Shown one piece after another: positions 37,180 to 49,329 of a stretch of 64,000 nucleotides of DNA. This stretch comes from Trachythela sp. YZ-2020. Lineage: Eukaryota > Cnidaria > Anthozoa > Malacalcyonacea > Clavulariidae. Where the stretch lies: NCBI GenBank assembly GCA_016169945.1, contig JADLSH010000073.1, positions 620,001 to 684,000 on the forward strand. Reading direction: 5' to 3'. Position 1 is the stretch's first letter, and each line of letters begins with the position of its first letter. The notes below the pieces were generated by a model. That model saw nothing but the letters and a program-made list of their open reading frames with translations, ran no database searches and was not told where the DNA came from. A program made the translations under genes and the position numbers.

Positions 37180-37965
37180 ATTCTGTAATTGCCGACCCCC
37201 AATCGCGACGCACAGTCACAGATGCTTTAGAAACAACTTACTAACAGATCCAATGCAAATTGGACAGCAGGTATGGCTGAGTAAACCGTAGTTAGGCAAA
37301 ATAAACCTTCGCATGGCTAGCAATTGGTGGTTAAATAAATGTTATTTTTGCTAGTTAGACTACCTAATTGTCTGCGGCAATTTTATTCATCAGTCCAGTT
37401 GAAATTTACAAAAATCACCAGTTAATATGACTTTAATTGCAGTGAAATTGTGAATAAATCTCTGCAATTTGGCAAGACCGGCTATCATATGGTTAATAGA
37501 CACACAGAACAGACCAAAGCAGAAAATTATTGCATTAATTTTTTGCACAAAAGAAAACGGCATGCCACATAGACACGGAGTCTCGAATCACATATTGGGT
37601 TATTGTTTAGTCAATTTGCTTACGTTTTTAGAGAATTAGAACTATTCGAAATATACAAACATTTTAGCGTGATATAGCAAACGTGTGTGAACGCCATTAA
37701 ACTTCAATTCAAAGATAAATAGCGGAAACCATTAATATCGTCACGAAAACCACCAAAACGCGAGCCAAGCAAAGATTTTGGAAAACAAACAAAAATTCAC
37801 GGGTGCAAAATTCGCAATCAAGCGCAAGTTATCAGCTCTGCTAACGTCATAGCATAAGTGGGATTTGAATTAATCTAAAAGATTGGTATGCGCGATAACA
37901 GTTTTGACAATTTTTACTTCAGCCACTGATAGAAACAAGCTGGTCTTATCTACGCTTGAATGTAA

Positions 37966-39124
37966 TACGGCAGTAGTATCATGTAACCCAGACGTTGAAA
38001 GGGTGGGCTGTTTACGTTTCGAAACCTAGCAAGCACCGCCAAATTTGCGCAATGACTTCATTTGTAATAAAAGCGAGCAACTGGAAAAGAGTCGCAATAG
38101 AAGATGTTTTGATGCTTAAGGACGAATTTCTAAAAATATGAAATACTGTAAAGTATTTCAAAGTTAGAAGTATATTCAAAGTCGACCTGAAATTATGAGT
38201 TTAAATCTAGCTATATATAAGATTTTAATGCCCGGATTTGTGGTACGAATTCGTTCTAAGCATGATTCTCATCAGTGTAAAATTCACCTGACTCATGAAA
38301 CACGAGAACTTGTTTTGGTTTCGCAATTTTGTATCATGAAAGCGATTTAAAACAATCTATATATGGTGATTGGTACAAAATTAATCCTTTTAGGCGCAAA
38401 TTCATGCAGGGTTTTAACACCATACATGTATATATTCACTCTAACAGTTTAACTGCACTTAGAAATAACAACTAGTGAACTAGCAAAAAATATACTCTGG
38501 CACTCATCTTGCACTTGAGTGAGAAAACTCCTAATGAAAACTGTTAGTCTGAAAAGGAGAATAGTTTGCGAAGGAAAATTCTGTACCAATTGCACCAAAT
38601 TATTTGGTCATCTGAATACAATTTGGTCATCCCAATATAGCACTCCCTGTTGAGACTATTTTGCCGTTTGGCACTTTGCCTTTAGGCATGGTCGCAACGT
38701 GAAGGCTACCAGGTTTATCTTAAAATACCAGCCATGCATAGACTAGTCGAAATATTTTTTGTTAAGGCACAATTTTAGTCAAAAAATACGGCGATGGACT
38801 GAAACATGAAACTAAGCTTAATTAATATATCGTTACCAAAGTTAGCTTTAAACTCATATCATGTTCACATATACCATCCAAATATTAAATCGAAATTATT
38901 AATTTCATGTGATATTTTGTTACTTTGTCTCTGACGCGACAAAGGTACGTATTTGGACTATAAACCGGTTAGAAATTTCATAATAGTTGAAATAAGCTGA
39001 ATTCTCAGCTTTTGAATACAGAACGCAAATTTGGCAGCAAGCACTGCTTCGAAACGTAAACAAATACAAATCAAATTGTTTTCATTTCAAAAGTATATTG
39101 GTAATTATGATACTATTACCGTGT
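37966..39124. mobile_element. Foldback-type element beside the ankyrin gene
   Basis: acggcagtagtatcatgtaa and gctgtttacgtttcgaa...caaatttgcg (37966-38060) are mirrored at 39021-39124. The interior about 960 bp is unrecognised. Only its left part is present in duplication copy 1, so the duplication end cuts through it. Confidence 0.6.
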
Positions 39125-39307
39125 GTTGCCCCACGAACATTTGTTTGTCGCTGAAGATAATTTGCCTTCAGCAAACGCAGAGGTCAAATATATTGATGTA
39201 AGCAGAGTTCAGGTAGCTACCCTGGTTGCCTTCGGTCGGCGGTTCCTTGGCGTGTCGGTGTGTTGCATTGGCTCTGACCACCATGAAAGGACTCACAGGT
39301 TTCCTGT

Positions 39308-39952
39308 TTATGCTGACACCAAACTGCTGTCGATGAAATTACAAAAACTTCGGTCCACAAATCCGTCCTTGATGCTGTCAACAGGCGCACCGTTTTTGAT
39401 TAAGATTTCTGCGCATTCGAAGTTCCCAGCGCAAACGGCCGCTTCGAGTGCGGTGAATCCTTCAGGAGTCGTAATGTTCAAATTCGCTCCGTTTTCAACC
39501 AATATTTCCGTGACTTCTTCCAGCCCTGAAAACGCCGCATGATGTAGCGAAAATAGTCCGAGTTCTGCACCGCGGTTCACGTCGACCCCGTCTACTTTAA
39601 CAAGTTTTAAAATCTCCTCAATGTTGTTCTCGAGCACAGCCGAGTGAAGTAAAATCTCGGGCATTAGCGAGACAGTTCGTTTTTCTTGTCTTTGTAAGTT
39701 GATGTTCTCGTTTAAAGCATCTGAGAAAGTTTTGCTGGGTTTCCCACTTGGCGAACAAGGCGATAAGGGAAAGGAATAGCGGTTAAAGTCTGAGAGGGTC
39801 GGGCTAAGCGGCGCGATGTTCTCTTTGAAAGCCATGGGTCGGTTCTTCATGTTATTGCTTTGATCTGACGTTACACCATCGGGAAAATGTCTCGCATGTC
39901 TTCTCGAGTGTAAATTGTCTGGTCTTGCGTTGCGATTGAGTTGGTCGTGCAT
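39308..39952 (-). CDS. Three-ankyrin-repeat protein, PP1-regulatory-subunit-like
   Basis: A 214-residue single-exon frame. I start at the ATG at 39952, which has a strong Kozak context (tccaccATGc); the longer frame to 40027 begins with TTG. Residues 1-90 are polar and disordered with SP sites (LSPT, LSPCSPSG). RTVSL at 92-96 resembles a weakened RVxF PP1-docking motif directly before three ankyrin repeats at about 98-130, 132-164 and 165-197 (LHHAAFSG, TALEAAVCAGN). A docking motif immediately before ankyrin repeats is the layout of MYPT/PPP1R12 and PPP1R27, so a protein-phosphatase-1 partner is likely by analogy. The tail (DGFVDRSFCNF...) is unlike those families. GC content is higher than the surroundings. 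No poly(A) signal was found nearby. Confidence 0.85.
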   Translation of the reverse strand: MHDQLNRNARPDNLHSRRHARHFPDGVTSDQSNNMKNRPMAFKENIAPLSPTLSDFNRYSFPLSPCSPSGKPSKTFSDALNENINLQRQEKRTVSLMPEILLHSAVLENNIEEILKLVKVDGVDVNRGAELGLFSLHHAAFSGLEEVTEILVENGANLNITTPEGFTALEAAVCAGNFECAEILIKNGAPVDSIKDGFVDRSFCNFIDSSLVSA

Positions 39953-40150
39953 GGTGGATATTACAAAATACTGGTCCTTCTTCAAAATATAGGTCAAATT
40001 TAGATCACTTTTCTTGCAGTACAACAACGAGTATGAACAGATTTAAATTTCGCGTGTCGTCGCTTTCAATCTGTCCTAAAAGGCTTGCTGTTCCCTAAAT
40101 GGTTTGTCAACCTGCTGAGTTACAATACAGTGTAAATTTGGACTCCTTTT
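39953..40150 (-). other. Predicted 5' UTR of the ankyrin gene
   Basis: From a TSS expected about 30 bp below the TATA box to the ATG. Confidence 0.5.
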
Positions 40151-40174
40151 GAGCATACACAAAAGCTTTCTCCC

Positions 40175-40181
40175 TTTTATA
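40175..40181 (-). promoter_or_regulatory. TATA box
   Basis: TATAAAA on the minus strand, 223 bp upstream of the ATG. Confidence 0.75.
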
Positions 40182-40229
40182 CAATGCGATGCAACCTGAT
40201 AGGTGGGATGCTTGGCGAAGCTGTTTTTG

Positions 40230-40290
40230 ATTGGTTGGGCGTTTAAGGCGCTCACTTCTCATTGGTCGAGCGCAGACGACAGACGATTGG
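40230..40290 (-). promoter_or_regulatory. Three CCAAT boxes
   Basis: CCAAT on the minus strand at 40234-40230, 40265-40261 and 40290-40286, spaced 31 and 25 bp, about 50-115 bp above the TATA box. This is a typical NF-Y arrangement. Confidence 0.75.
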
Positions 40291-40429
40291 TCATTAGCGA
40301 AGACAGGAGGCGGAAACGACTAATCTGGCGAACAAACAAAGTTTGAAAGCTGTTCGGGATGCTTATCAACTTAATAAATGACACACACAAGCCCGACAGC
40401 AATGCGTGGTATTGAAAAGGCTAAGCTAT

Positions 40430-41627
40430 TATCAGGGTTAAGCTATGCCGTCATCCGATCACGGAGTGTGTACATCGGATCCTATACTTATACAGGATCA
40501 TATTAATCACAATGCCTTGCCCTAAGGAGTGCCTGACCTGTTAACAATTAGATCCGTACACGTACAATTAAAGAATCAGTTTAAGTAATTTAGACTCAAT
40601 TATACAGTATCTGCTGCCAAAAACAACGAAACTGGCCTATACCCAATTTGTTGTACAAGCACAAATATAGAGAGGATCACACATGCCTTGCCGTGAGGAG
40701 TGTCCGACCTAACAAAGTAGATCCGTAAAAAGACTTGAAGAACCAAATTTAGACACGATTCTACTTATCTTCTACTTATCTGTTGTTGTACGACGTGTAC
40801 ACCCTATGCTTATAGAGGATAATCACGATGTCTTGTCCCAAGGAGTACGTACCTGACCTAACAAAGTAGATCCGTGACTAATTTATTCATGTTAAAAATA
40901 GTGAGAAAAAGAGAATGCCACTAGTATGGCCTAGTATCATAATTCTAATTTTTTTTAATTAAAAACTCAAAATGAATAAAACTAAATATGTTCAATTAAG
41001 GACATTGGAAGTTAGAAGTGATCATGCACATATATACAACTTGTGTTTAAGCTTTCTTGATGAATGGTGCTTGATCAGATCTAGTAATTTTTTGTCCTGT
41101 TTGTTTTAACTAAGTATACTGGCATTTATCGTGCGATCCATGTAAGAAACAGCAAGATTGTGGCTAAAACGTGAGTCACACAATGCCACAATAAAGGCAT
41201 GAGCAATGGCATGTATGTAGTAGATATAAATAATTGGCCCAAAATGTCGATTGAAAGATCTTATACGTGTTACATATAAGACTTTCTTTTTGCTGACCCT
41301 CAAAGGTGAACATTTTGCATTTTTACTCAAGCAGAACTTTAGTCTTCACAGATTTCAACGAACGGCCTTTTGGTTCCCCTTGTAATAGAATTGAGTCTAA
41401 ATTGATTCTTTGTACTTTTAAGGATTAAGGTAACAGTGTCATTAGACACGCCTTTGGGCAAAGCATTGTGTTTATGGCCGTTTATGTTCCTTTAGTATAC
41501 GATGTACACTTCGTACAACGAGTGGTACAACAACACTTTTCAATTGCGGATCTACTTTTTTAGGTCAGGCACTCCGTAGGGCAAGGCATTTCGGTTATCA
41601 TCCTCCATAAGTATACGCTCTACATAT
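40430..41627. repeat. Five copies of a 60-75 bp repeat in opposed orientation
   Basis: ggatcac...atgccttgccctaaggagtg..ctgacctaa..tagatccgt occurs direct at 40491-40558, 40670-40728 and 40811-40875. It is inverted at 41546-41612 and, degenerate, at 41425-41500. Outer parts (ctatacttata / ataagtatacg) are also mirrored, so this could be one transposon with subterminal repeats. No coding was recognised between them. Confidence 0.7.
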
Positions 41628-41798
41628 CCGAGGGGAAAATCACTCCTAAAAAGTATACGAGATATGTTATTTTCGATTACTTTGTCATTTTTCTACATTT
41701 TTGTGATTTGTTTATTTTTTGTGATTTTTTTTTGTGATTTTTTTGTGATTTTTCTGAAGCTGTACGAGATTCAAATCAGTGATTTTCCCCTCGTACGG
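41628..41798. mobile_element. MITE, CCGAGGGGAAAATCACT ends
   Basis: ccgaggggaaaatcact is mirrored by agtgattttcccctcgtacgg. The interior carries repeated ttttttgtgatt units. Confidence 0.75.
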
Positions 41799-42400
41799 TA
41801 GGCTCACTGACACTTTTCAGTTGGCGCGGTTTTCATTTTTTCCTGGTAGGAGTCTAAATTGGTTCACTTAAAGATTTTCTGCGATGGCACATGCAGGACA
41901 TCTGTTCAGTAAAAAGTTTAATATTGCAGTCATGGTGATGCAATATTACTTGACTAAAGCCGGGCTGGCCATATACTAAACAGTCCCTAAATCTGGCCTA
42001 CCCCGTGAATCTGGCCTACTCTCTACCATAATTGTTCTGAGAATGTGGGTTTTCTCATAAATTTGTGCTGTATTGAAATACGGAAATACAACATGAGTTG
42101 AGCCTGTTTCACAACAGGTCGAGGTCACTGTTGGTACTCGCATGAGATCGGCAGTGTGCTCAAATAACATGTGTAAGTGAGATCCTCTTTCCCTCTTGTT
42201 GAGGAGGGTTTTGGTACCTTCTCTCAATACTCTAATCAGGAACCAACAATCAACATAACAGGGGGGCTGACAGGCTGACGCTCCTGCCAGCTGGAGGCGA
42301 AGAGTGCTAAAATAAAAATAAAATAAAAAATATGTACCGAGGGCATACATGCTGCAACACACCCGGGCTTACGTAAGTGGCCTTGGATTAAAGCGCGCCA
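41799..42400. other. Unassigned, possible retroposon tail
   Basis: On the minus strand nothing conserved is read. An aaataaaaataaaataaaaa tract at 42309-42331 could end a plus-strand SINE or LINE fragment. No family was recognised. Confidence 0.3.
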
Positions 42401-45242
42401 TCCTCTTTGGGAAACTCGAGATGATGTATTGAGTCACATTTTGCGTAAGCCTTATGTTGACATAGCATTTTTTTATCAGTAATGACAGAAGGACAACATT
42501 CGCAGGCTAAAAGTGCGGCAAAACACGACCATGATTTTAACTATATACCTCGTGGCTAATGCAGTGGTTACTAAACTATACAAAACGCATGCGGTCATCT
42601 CAAAATTTTGGAAATGTCTTATCGCATGGCAATTATCAATCTATCCGTATGAAAATATAGAAATAAATATATATCCCATTAACTTACCTTTAAAATTTTG
42701 TATGATTTAAACTTGTTTGGAGAGACAGACTAATTATATATATGCAGGATATGTGAGTTGAAATTCTGCTAAATACAATTACGAATTAATTAGGTTATAA
42801 GGTTAATTAATAAGGATTATTAAAAATTTAAGGTAGCATTGATCCAGTTCTCATACAACCGCGTCAGAGGAAGTGCTAATTGATATTCTACATAAACTCT
42901 TCTGGAAAAAAATCCGACCTTATACTGTACTCTAGTTCCGACGTTAATGGCGAACTTGCGGTATATTTAGCCCCTTTAATTTACCTCACTCAGATTTTGT
43001 AGTTTTTGGCGTTGTTGTTGACCTCACCGGACTACTGCAGACTGCAGTGTTTGTTACTTTGTTCATGTTTTTCAATTAGACTACCACGGCCATATGCATG
43101 TTTTTAATGAGCATATAATTAGCTATACTCGTGTGTCAACTAGTATAATTGCATATGGTGTATGCAATTTAACTAATGTTCATGCCAATCATGCGCCATC
43201 CTAATGAAACGACTTGCAGTGAAATGTACTGAATAAGAAAAATATAATCGGTTGTTTTGGAAGCTGCATGGTCATGACACACTGCATACATTACATGGTT
43301 ATATGTGGTGGCTAGTGTCTTTCCGCTTACAGTTGTCTGTGATAGAATATCGCCTCAGTCGCGCTGCATGCAGTGGAGTAGTAAACGATGTTTCCTAATT
43401 AACTTTACCAAACACTGCAAGTTTTCCGGAGATTGCATGTACCAATAATTAGCTGTACCTCTAGGCTCTATGGCGAGGACTGTTTATACCTGAAATAGAG
43501 ATATCCAGTATACATAAGAATTGAGTTAGGTTAGTTTTTAAAAATAGCATATTATTGCATATTACATCAATTATCAGTATTTGGTGCGAACTCCTCACAC
43601 TGTCACTGCCGGTTGTCAAATTAAGTTGGATCAACTGAATAAATAAGGGAGAACCACCACGAGCTTAACAACAATCCATTGAGTTTAGTAGGATAACCAC
43701 CATGTAGCTTTTTTTAATTTTCCAAGGCAAGCTGGTCAGGGGTATCTCCCAGGAGTTCTGTGTAAAACATAATTCAATTTGCGCTTTCCGCTTGCGGATA
43801 CTGCAAAAGTATAACTCCCACCCATATAGACTCTACGTCTTCTAGACTATTTTTATCGTCCAAGGGAAATCATTGATGAACTATGTAGTTCTTCTCTCAT
43901 TTAACTGCCTTGCTCACTCATGCTCTCAACATACGCAGGGACGCCGTGAATTCAGCCCCCTCTGCGCCTTCTCCTGAGGCAAAAAAAATAGCCAAAGTGC
44001 TAAAAAAACAATAATAGAAGAAAACAGCTTTGTAAACTAGACGATCAGTTCATATTAGAGCCAATTTTCTTTCTATTTCGTTTCGCTCTGTACTCCTGTA
44101 TATCTATTTGTACATAGATATATAACTCAATTGATTAAATGAAGGTTATTAAAATTTGAGATCAGTTCAAACAGTTCCGGGCATCTGCTGTCTGCTGCAC
44201 GATAGTAGTTAAGGCCCAAGGAGCCAACTATCGCTCCAAGTACATGGCCGCGTTCTAGAGTTGAAATTTCGGACTTTGTTTTACTGAAAACGCTGGCAGC
44301 AAAGCTAAGAAGTTATTTATATCACTAATGCAAATTACCGAACTTTCAGATTTATGTATTAAAGTTTAGCGGCTAATCGATTCTAATCAGTTTTACCCGT
44401 TTACTTGTTGATCAACTACTATGCCTGCAAGACTACCACAGCCATATTGACTGCGAAATAAATTTTCACTTCAAATTTCCGTTTAACTTTCAGGCAAATC
44501 TTAATCGGCGGTAAGACTGTCCTGTCATGGAGCCATGATGTTCCAATAACAGGAAGAACGGCTAGGCAAAATCCGCTAATACTTTAGTATAATCAGGCGG
44601 ATACAGTAAGTGTTATAATGATAAATAACCCTCGAAGTTCGTCTGATCAATTGATAAAGTAGCAAAAAAATTTGAAAAGCATATAGATTTTTAGATAACC
44701 AAACTCCACAAGGTTCTATGACGCATGCATGTAGCTCTTTCAAGATCAAGTTCTATACACCCATCATCGGTGCGGTTATCTGGAAACTTAAACTTATCTC
44801 ACTTCATTATTCAATATTTTTTGTTTTCCTTTGTATTAATATAATAATATTCTATTTTCATGCAGTCACAAGGATATTTGATATTTTTCAACGTACTCTT
44901 AACTATATAAACTATAGAAAATAACACTACCAAAAATGTTCTTAGATTTTGTATACAATACACGTTTCAAAAAAAGACGCGCCTGAAAACTCAGTGACTT
45001 TGAGACTTAGCAATATTTAAATAAATAAATTAAAGAATGGATCAATATAGATGGATTACTAGTCATCAACTCCTCCGCAAAGCTTCGCCTTTGACAGGAT
45101 TGACGATATAAACATGGCGTCATGATGGGGAGATAATCGTGCTCTTTTATACTTTGCGTAACTATTGCAAAAAACAGGAGGTCGCGTTTTCACTCCAACG
45201 CTATTATAGACCCCATACCTTCTTTTTCATCGACTTACCAGA
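42401..45242. other. AT-rich intergenic, nothing recognised
   Basis: No gene, RNA or structured element could be supported. An isolated cagggacgccgtgaattcag near 43937 resembles a single hAT end without a partner. Confidence 0.4.
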
Positions 45243-45715
45243 ATAGACCAATTCGTAATGTCGACTGTCCATCCAAACGACACGTTCTGCGTCGGGATAA
45301 AATTGCAGAATCATAACATGTAGTTTAGTCTGGAAGATTTATAATATGCAAATATCAAAGTAAACACCTGGTCAATCATTCATTCTGCAATACTTTTTGT
45401 ACTAACATACTTTGTCCACTGTGTAAAGCAAAATAAAGAAAGTTGCACTTAAAAAGAGAATATTTTTTGTGTAATTTGAATTCTTTGAGCAACGTTATGC
45501 ACATTCAAATCACATTGCAGTTGTATCTGTTTGTAAAATACAAAGAATGATGGAACAATTGAAACTCTGATATGCATATTTTAAAAGTCTCAGCTACATG
45601 TTATGATTCCAACATGTTATCCTCGGACGCAGAACGCGTCATTTCGATGCGCGCGCTGCGCACTTATACTGCGTTGCTGGCGGTTTTAAGGGGTCGACAT
45701 TACGAATTTGTCTAT
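45243..45715. mobile_element. Inverted-repeat element, atagaccaattcgtaatgtc ends
   Basis: atagaccaattcgtaatgtcgac and gttctgcgtcgg..ataa..catgta on the left are mirrored at 45600-45715. It includes gctggcggttttaaggggt, which is also the end of the MITE at 62030. Confidence 0.65.
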
Positions 45716-45984
45716 GTGAAGCTCAAGAAGCCTCTATAGGGAGAAGAGAGTCGATATTGTTGATAAGATAGGGCTGGTCATTACGATTACGGCATAGTAT
45801 ATCATATTCAAATGACAAAATTTGACAAATACGTTTAGCGCCCACCATATTTTGCGCCCTGCACTATTAACGAGTGTGACGCACCCATCAGTAATATCAC
45901 TGCATAAATTCTCGAGGGAAATTTGCGCAAATATATCCCACAACTTTCTATACTCAAATATATAGCATGAGATGAAAAGCACTT

Positions 45985-46075
45985 TAGCATGGCGTGTTGG
46001 TGGCATAATGGTTAGTGCATGCATGCGCTTTTCACGTCTGCGACCTGCGACAGCGTTCCATGCATTCCTGCATTT
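45985..46075 (+). mobile_element. tRNA-like SINE head, weak
   Basis: ggtggcataatggttagtgc resembles a tRNA A box. No good B box and no tail are seen. Confidence 0.3.
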
Positions 46076-46120
46076 TGTAGTTGTGGGATAGGAATTTCGC
46101 AAGAGTGCTTCCAGTTTGAC

Positions 46121-46207
46121 TTATCACAATTAACGTTTTTTCCAATCGTACTGTTTGCAAATATTCGATAATGTGTGATAACCAGCCAAAAACGTTAATT
46201 GTGATAA
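46121..46207. mobile_element. Hairpin MITE
   Basis: ttatcacaattaacgttttt is mirrored by aaaaacgttaattgtgataa; 87 bp. Confidence 0.75.
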
Positions 46208-47030
46208 CACAGTCACAGTAACATTGACTTGTACAATCTCTCAATTTATTGGCGTCAGTCGTCTAATCATGGGCAAGCAAAGTATAAAAGAATGCGGAAA
46301 AGAAGACATCCACAATTGCGCTGTATTAGATCTATAGTGCGCATGGCCTTAACAAAGTCAAAGGTGACGAACAAATATCAACAAATGTCACCGAAGTATG
46401 GTTCCACATTCTTGTGGGGGATCAGTTTTTCAACTCCTACTCATCACAATTCGAGCTATATCATGCCGCTATGAAGACGAAATGAGGACATATATGGTCA
46501 TCGGATTCAGTCATGAGATTAAACTCAACACGTTCTTCATACATTATATGTTACATGTTACAGGGTATGTGTAATGGTTATAGACAACTATAAAAATATT
46601 GATAATGTCATTCATGAAGCATTTTGACGCACTAATTGCAAAATATCTACTTGACTCTTGAGTGTGCTCAGTGTAGTGAAAGTGTTGATGGTATACAAAT
46701 CAGCCATTGTTCTGTGCGTTTGTGCTGTGTAATGATTATTTTTAAACTGGGGAGACTTATGTTGAAATATATGATAGCACGTCCACCAGAGAATTGAATA
46801 ATTGAAGTATTTCACTAAACTAACAGCCATAACTACCCTACATGACCCCCTTTCAATCAGATCAATGTGATTTTATACCACATAATTTATATTACTTCAA
46901 CTAGAATATACTGTTCTCACTAGAGGTCTATATAGTAAAGAACGTCCCTTATTAGTGCCGTGGGAAGAGGACCCAAATTTAAGCACTCTTTACACATGCA
47001 AATGAGATAAAATTACAATCAGACAACTGC
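46208..47030. other. Intergenic, nothing recognised
   Basis: Short frames on both strands lack family resemblance. Confidence 0.4.
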
Positions 47031-47090
47031 ATATTACAGGAATCGAACTTCACCAGTAACCAGTGCACCACGCCACTATGCACGGCCGGT
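47031..47090 (-). mobile_element. tRNA-derived SINE head fragment
   Basis: On the minus strand: tagtggcgtggtgcactgg (A box) and gaagttcgattcctg (B box). It lacks the acceptor stem of a real tRNA gene. Confidence 0.5.
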
Positions 47091-48238
47091 ATAGGCAATC
47101 GAAACGTTCGATGAAACGTTGATGGTATAAATGAAAGACCATTGTGCCACGTACCAACATCCGAACTCAACCCTTTTTCCCAAACAAGGCAATTTAACAT
47201 AACTATGTAGGCAAAAAGCGCGGTGATCTGCTAAAGTGCGCGCATGCAATCAAGCCGCGCACTGACGCAGGTTACTCACACATTCGGCATCTTGCAAAGG
47301 GAGGATAGCTGTCTATAGGGCAGGGCGCGGGTGTGAGACAAAGGCGCACCGTTTGTCGATAACTGATTTGAAAAATCCCATGTTTCGGGCGAGCTAGTGT
47401 AAGATCAATGCCGAAACAAACATATCAAATGTTGGCAATATGTTAAATTAATATGTGCCTTTGATGGGACCTTTTTCGTTATAATTCCAATATGATTTGG
47501 TGAAAACACTTATGTCACTTATAGAAACTTTAATATTTAGAATCATATTCACTCTCTATATTCACTTTCATATATTATTATGATATTTTAATATAAAAAG
47601 CTATTCCACGAATACTGTCATGCTCTAATCTATAATGACGCTGGGAAATTATCGTCAGATCGATACGAAATAGATAGATCTCTGGCAACCAGCTCTCTCT
47701 TGACGTCACATCTGATCAGGAAGTTGAAAATTGTATTTCACCACTCTTCATAACAGACCCAAATTATAAACTTGAGGTTCAGATTACCTAACTGATAAGG
47801 AATATTTGGGGGTTGAAGATACGGTTTGTGCATTCGTCAGTGCAAGTAGGTCCTTAAAAAATACCTGCCAGTGCATAGACCAAGTGCTTCCTGAATTTCA
47901 TCATAAGTATAGAAACTAGCTGATAAAATACCACACCTATCTAACTCTATTTTTTAAGGGTAACTCTATTAGATCCAAACTGTTGTTCTTCGTGGAAAGT
48001 TAAAACTAAATGTACTTATGATGGAAGCCCTGGAAGTTCTCTCGAATTGTTCTACCTAAGGTCCAGTAAGGGTCATTCCGTAGTGTAGGCGCTACAAGAG
48101 GAAACATCAGTTAAACTATAACTGCAATTTATAATGGTAGCCCTATATGTTAGTTCTGTTCCGAGTGTTCTTCTCGATGTAAGGTCCTGCAGTAAAACAA
48201 TTCCTTATTCGTCCATGCATGGGTACGAAACTACAATC
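47091..48238. other. Intergenic, nothing recognised
   Basis: AT-rich with no supported feature. Confidence 0.4.
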
Positions 48239-48562
48239 CAGGGGCGTATTACTCCGAAAAAAGGTACGAGGATTTTTGGGAGTTCAAAATCCTATGATAT
48301 ACATTTTCGGATTTGGGGATTTTTGACGAAATTTTCAGCGCAATTTATTAAGGGGCATTTTTAGCTCGATTTTGGGGATTTTGGACAGTTGAAAGGGACT
48401 TTCCAAAGGATTTTGAGTCACTTTCTAAGAATTTTGAGGATTTTATAGGAATTTTTCGGATTTGGAAATGTTAGGGATTGGACAAATTTTGATAGGATTT
48501 CGAGATTTTTTGGAAGATGTTTGAGTAAGCGTACGAGGATTCTTAGAGAAATATACCCCTCG
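48239..48562. mobile_element. Decayed hAT-like MITE with ggatttt repeats
   Basis: CAGGGGCGTATTACTCC at the left is weakly mirrored by agagaaatataccccTCGG at the right. The interior repeats ggattttgg-like units on one strand. Confidence 0.5.
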
Positions 48563-49329
48563 GCTAAAATAGGAAACCTTCACTTACGAAACTAATGTTA
48601 TCTTGGATATGATCTCTGCATCAGAAACAGAGTATAAGACTAATAAGAGATCTTATTATAGTAACGGTAATCTAAAATCACAGCTCCCGTAAAAGGTCGC
48701 AAGAGGTATTTCCCATCGGTATCGGTTCAAGGACTCTCGCGCTGAGACGAAAAACAGCAACACAAATCAGATTTTAATCATTTTAGGGTACATTAAATAC
48801 GGCTGATAAAAATAGAGATACTCAGGTACACCCCTATTATATAAGTCATGCATGGTACAAGAATTTAAACAGACAAATGATAACACAGCCATTCTGGGTG
48901 TGATTCTACGAATAAAAAACATTGTTTAAAAAAATGATTTAAAATATTGTAATGCTGCGATGCATCTTGGAAGTAAAAGACTATTTGGAATTTGGATTAT
49001 ACTTTGAAGGAGGTGTTATCGAGCACAGGAAGTTGGATTAAAAAACTGAGCTGAAAGCCCTAAAAGAAGAATGATACACTGTCTTTAATTAGTCTTAATT
49101 TTATACGGCACTTGTTCAATATAAGATTTCACCATCGAGAAATATTACGTATATACGTGAGGTAAATCTACAGTGTACGTGCGTAAACTTGAATCTTCTA
49201 TCGGTTGCATCCCAATTCACAATTGATATGGGATGATCTTGACTTTGTGATCAATACTTTTTCAAATCATTTCAATATCTATACTTTCGGTTCTTATTAT
49301 TTTATTCATTTATTTATTTACAAGATTTG
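48563..49329. other. Intergenic, nothing recognised
   Basis: No supported feature before the IgSF-related remnant. Confidence 0.4.

Larger units (their letters stand above)
33014..38314. repeat. 5.3-kb tandem duplication, copy 2
   Basis: Head-to-tail repeat of 27687-33013, mostly near identical with scattered indels (5327 against 5301 bp). The divergence is uneven: the SINE at 36897-37176 differs strongly while the kilobases on either side hardly differ. Confidence 0.92.

Noticed and set aside
39123..39542. 139-codon plus-strand frame opposite the ankyrin gene
   Set aside because: It is the antisense shadow of the ankyrin coding sequence; the minus strand has ankyrin motifs, Kozak ATG and promoter.
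39953..40027. N-terminal extension of the ankyrin protein
   Set aside because: It starts at TTG, not ATG; the ATG at 39952 has an excellent context and lies at a sensible distance from the TATA box.
47031..47090. tRNA gene
   Set aside because: A- and B-box-like words are present but there is no closed acceptor stem; better explained as a SINE head.
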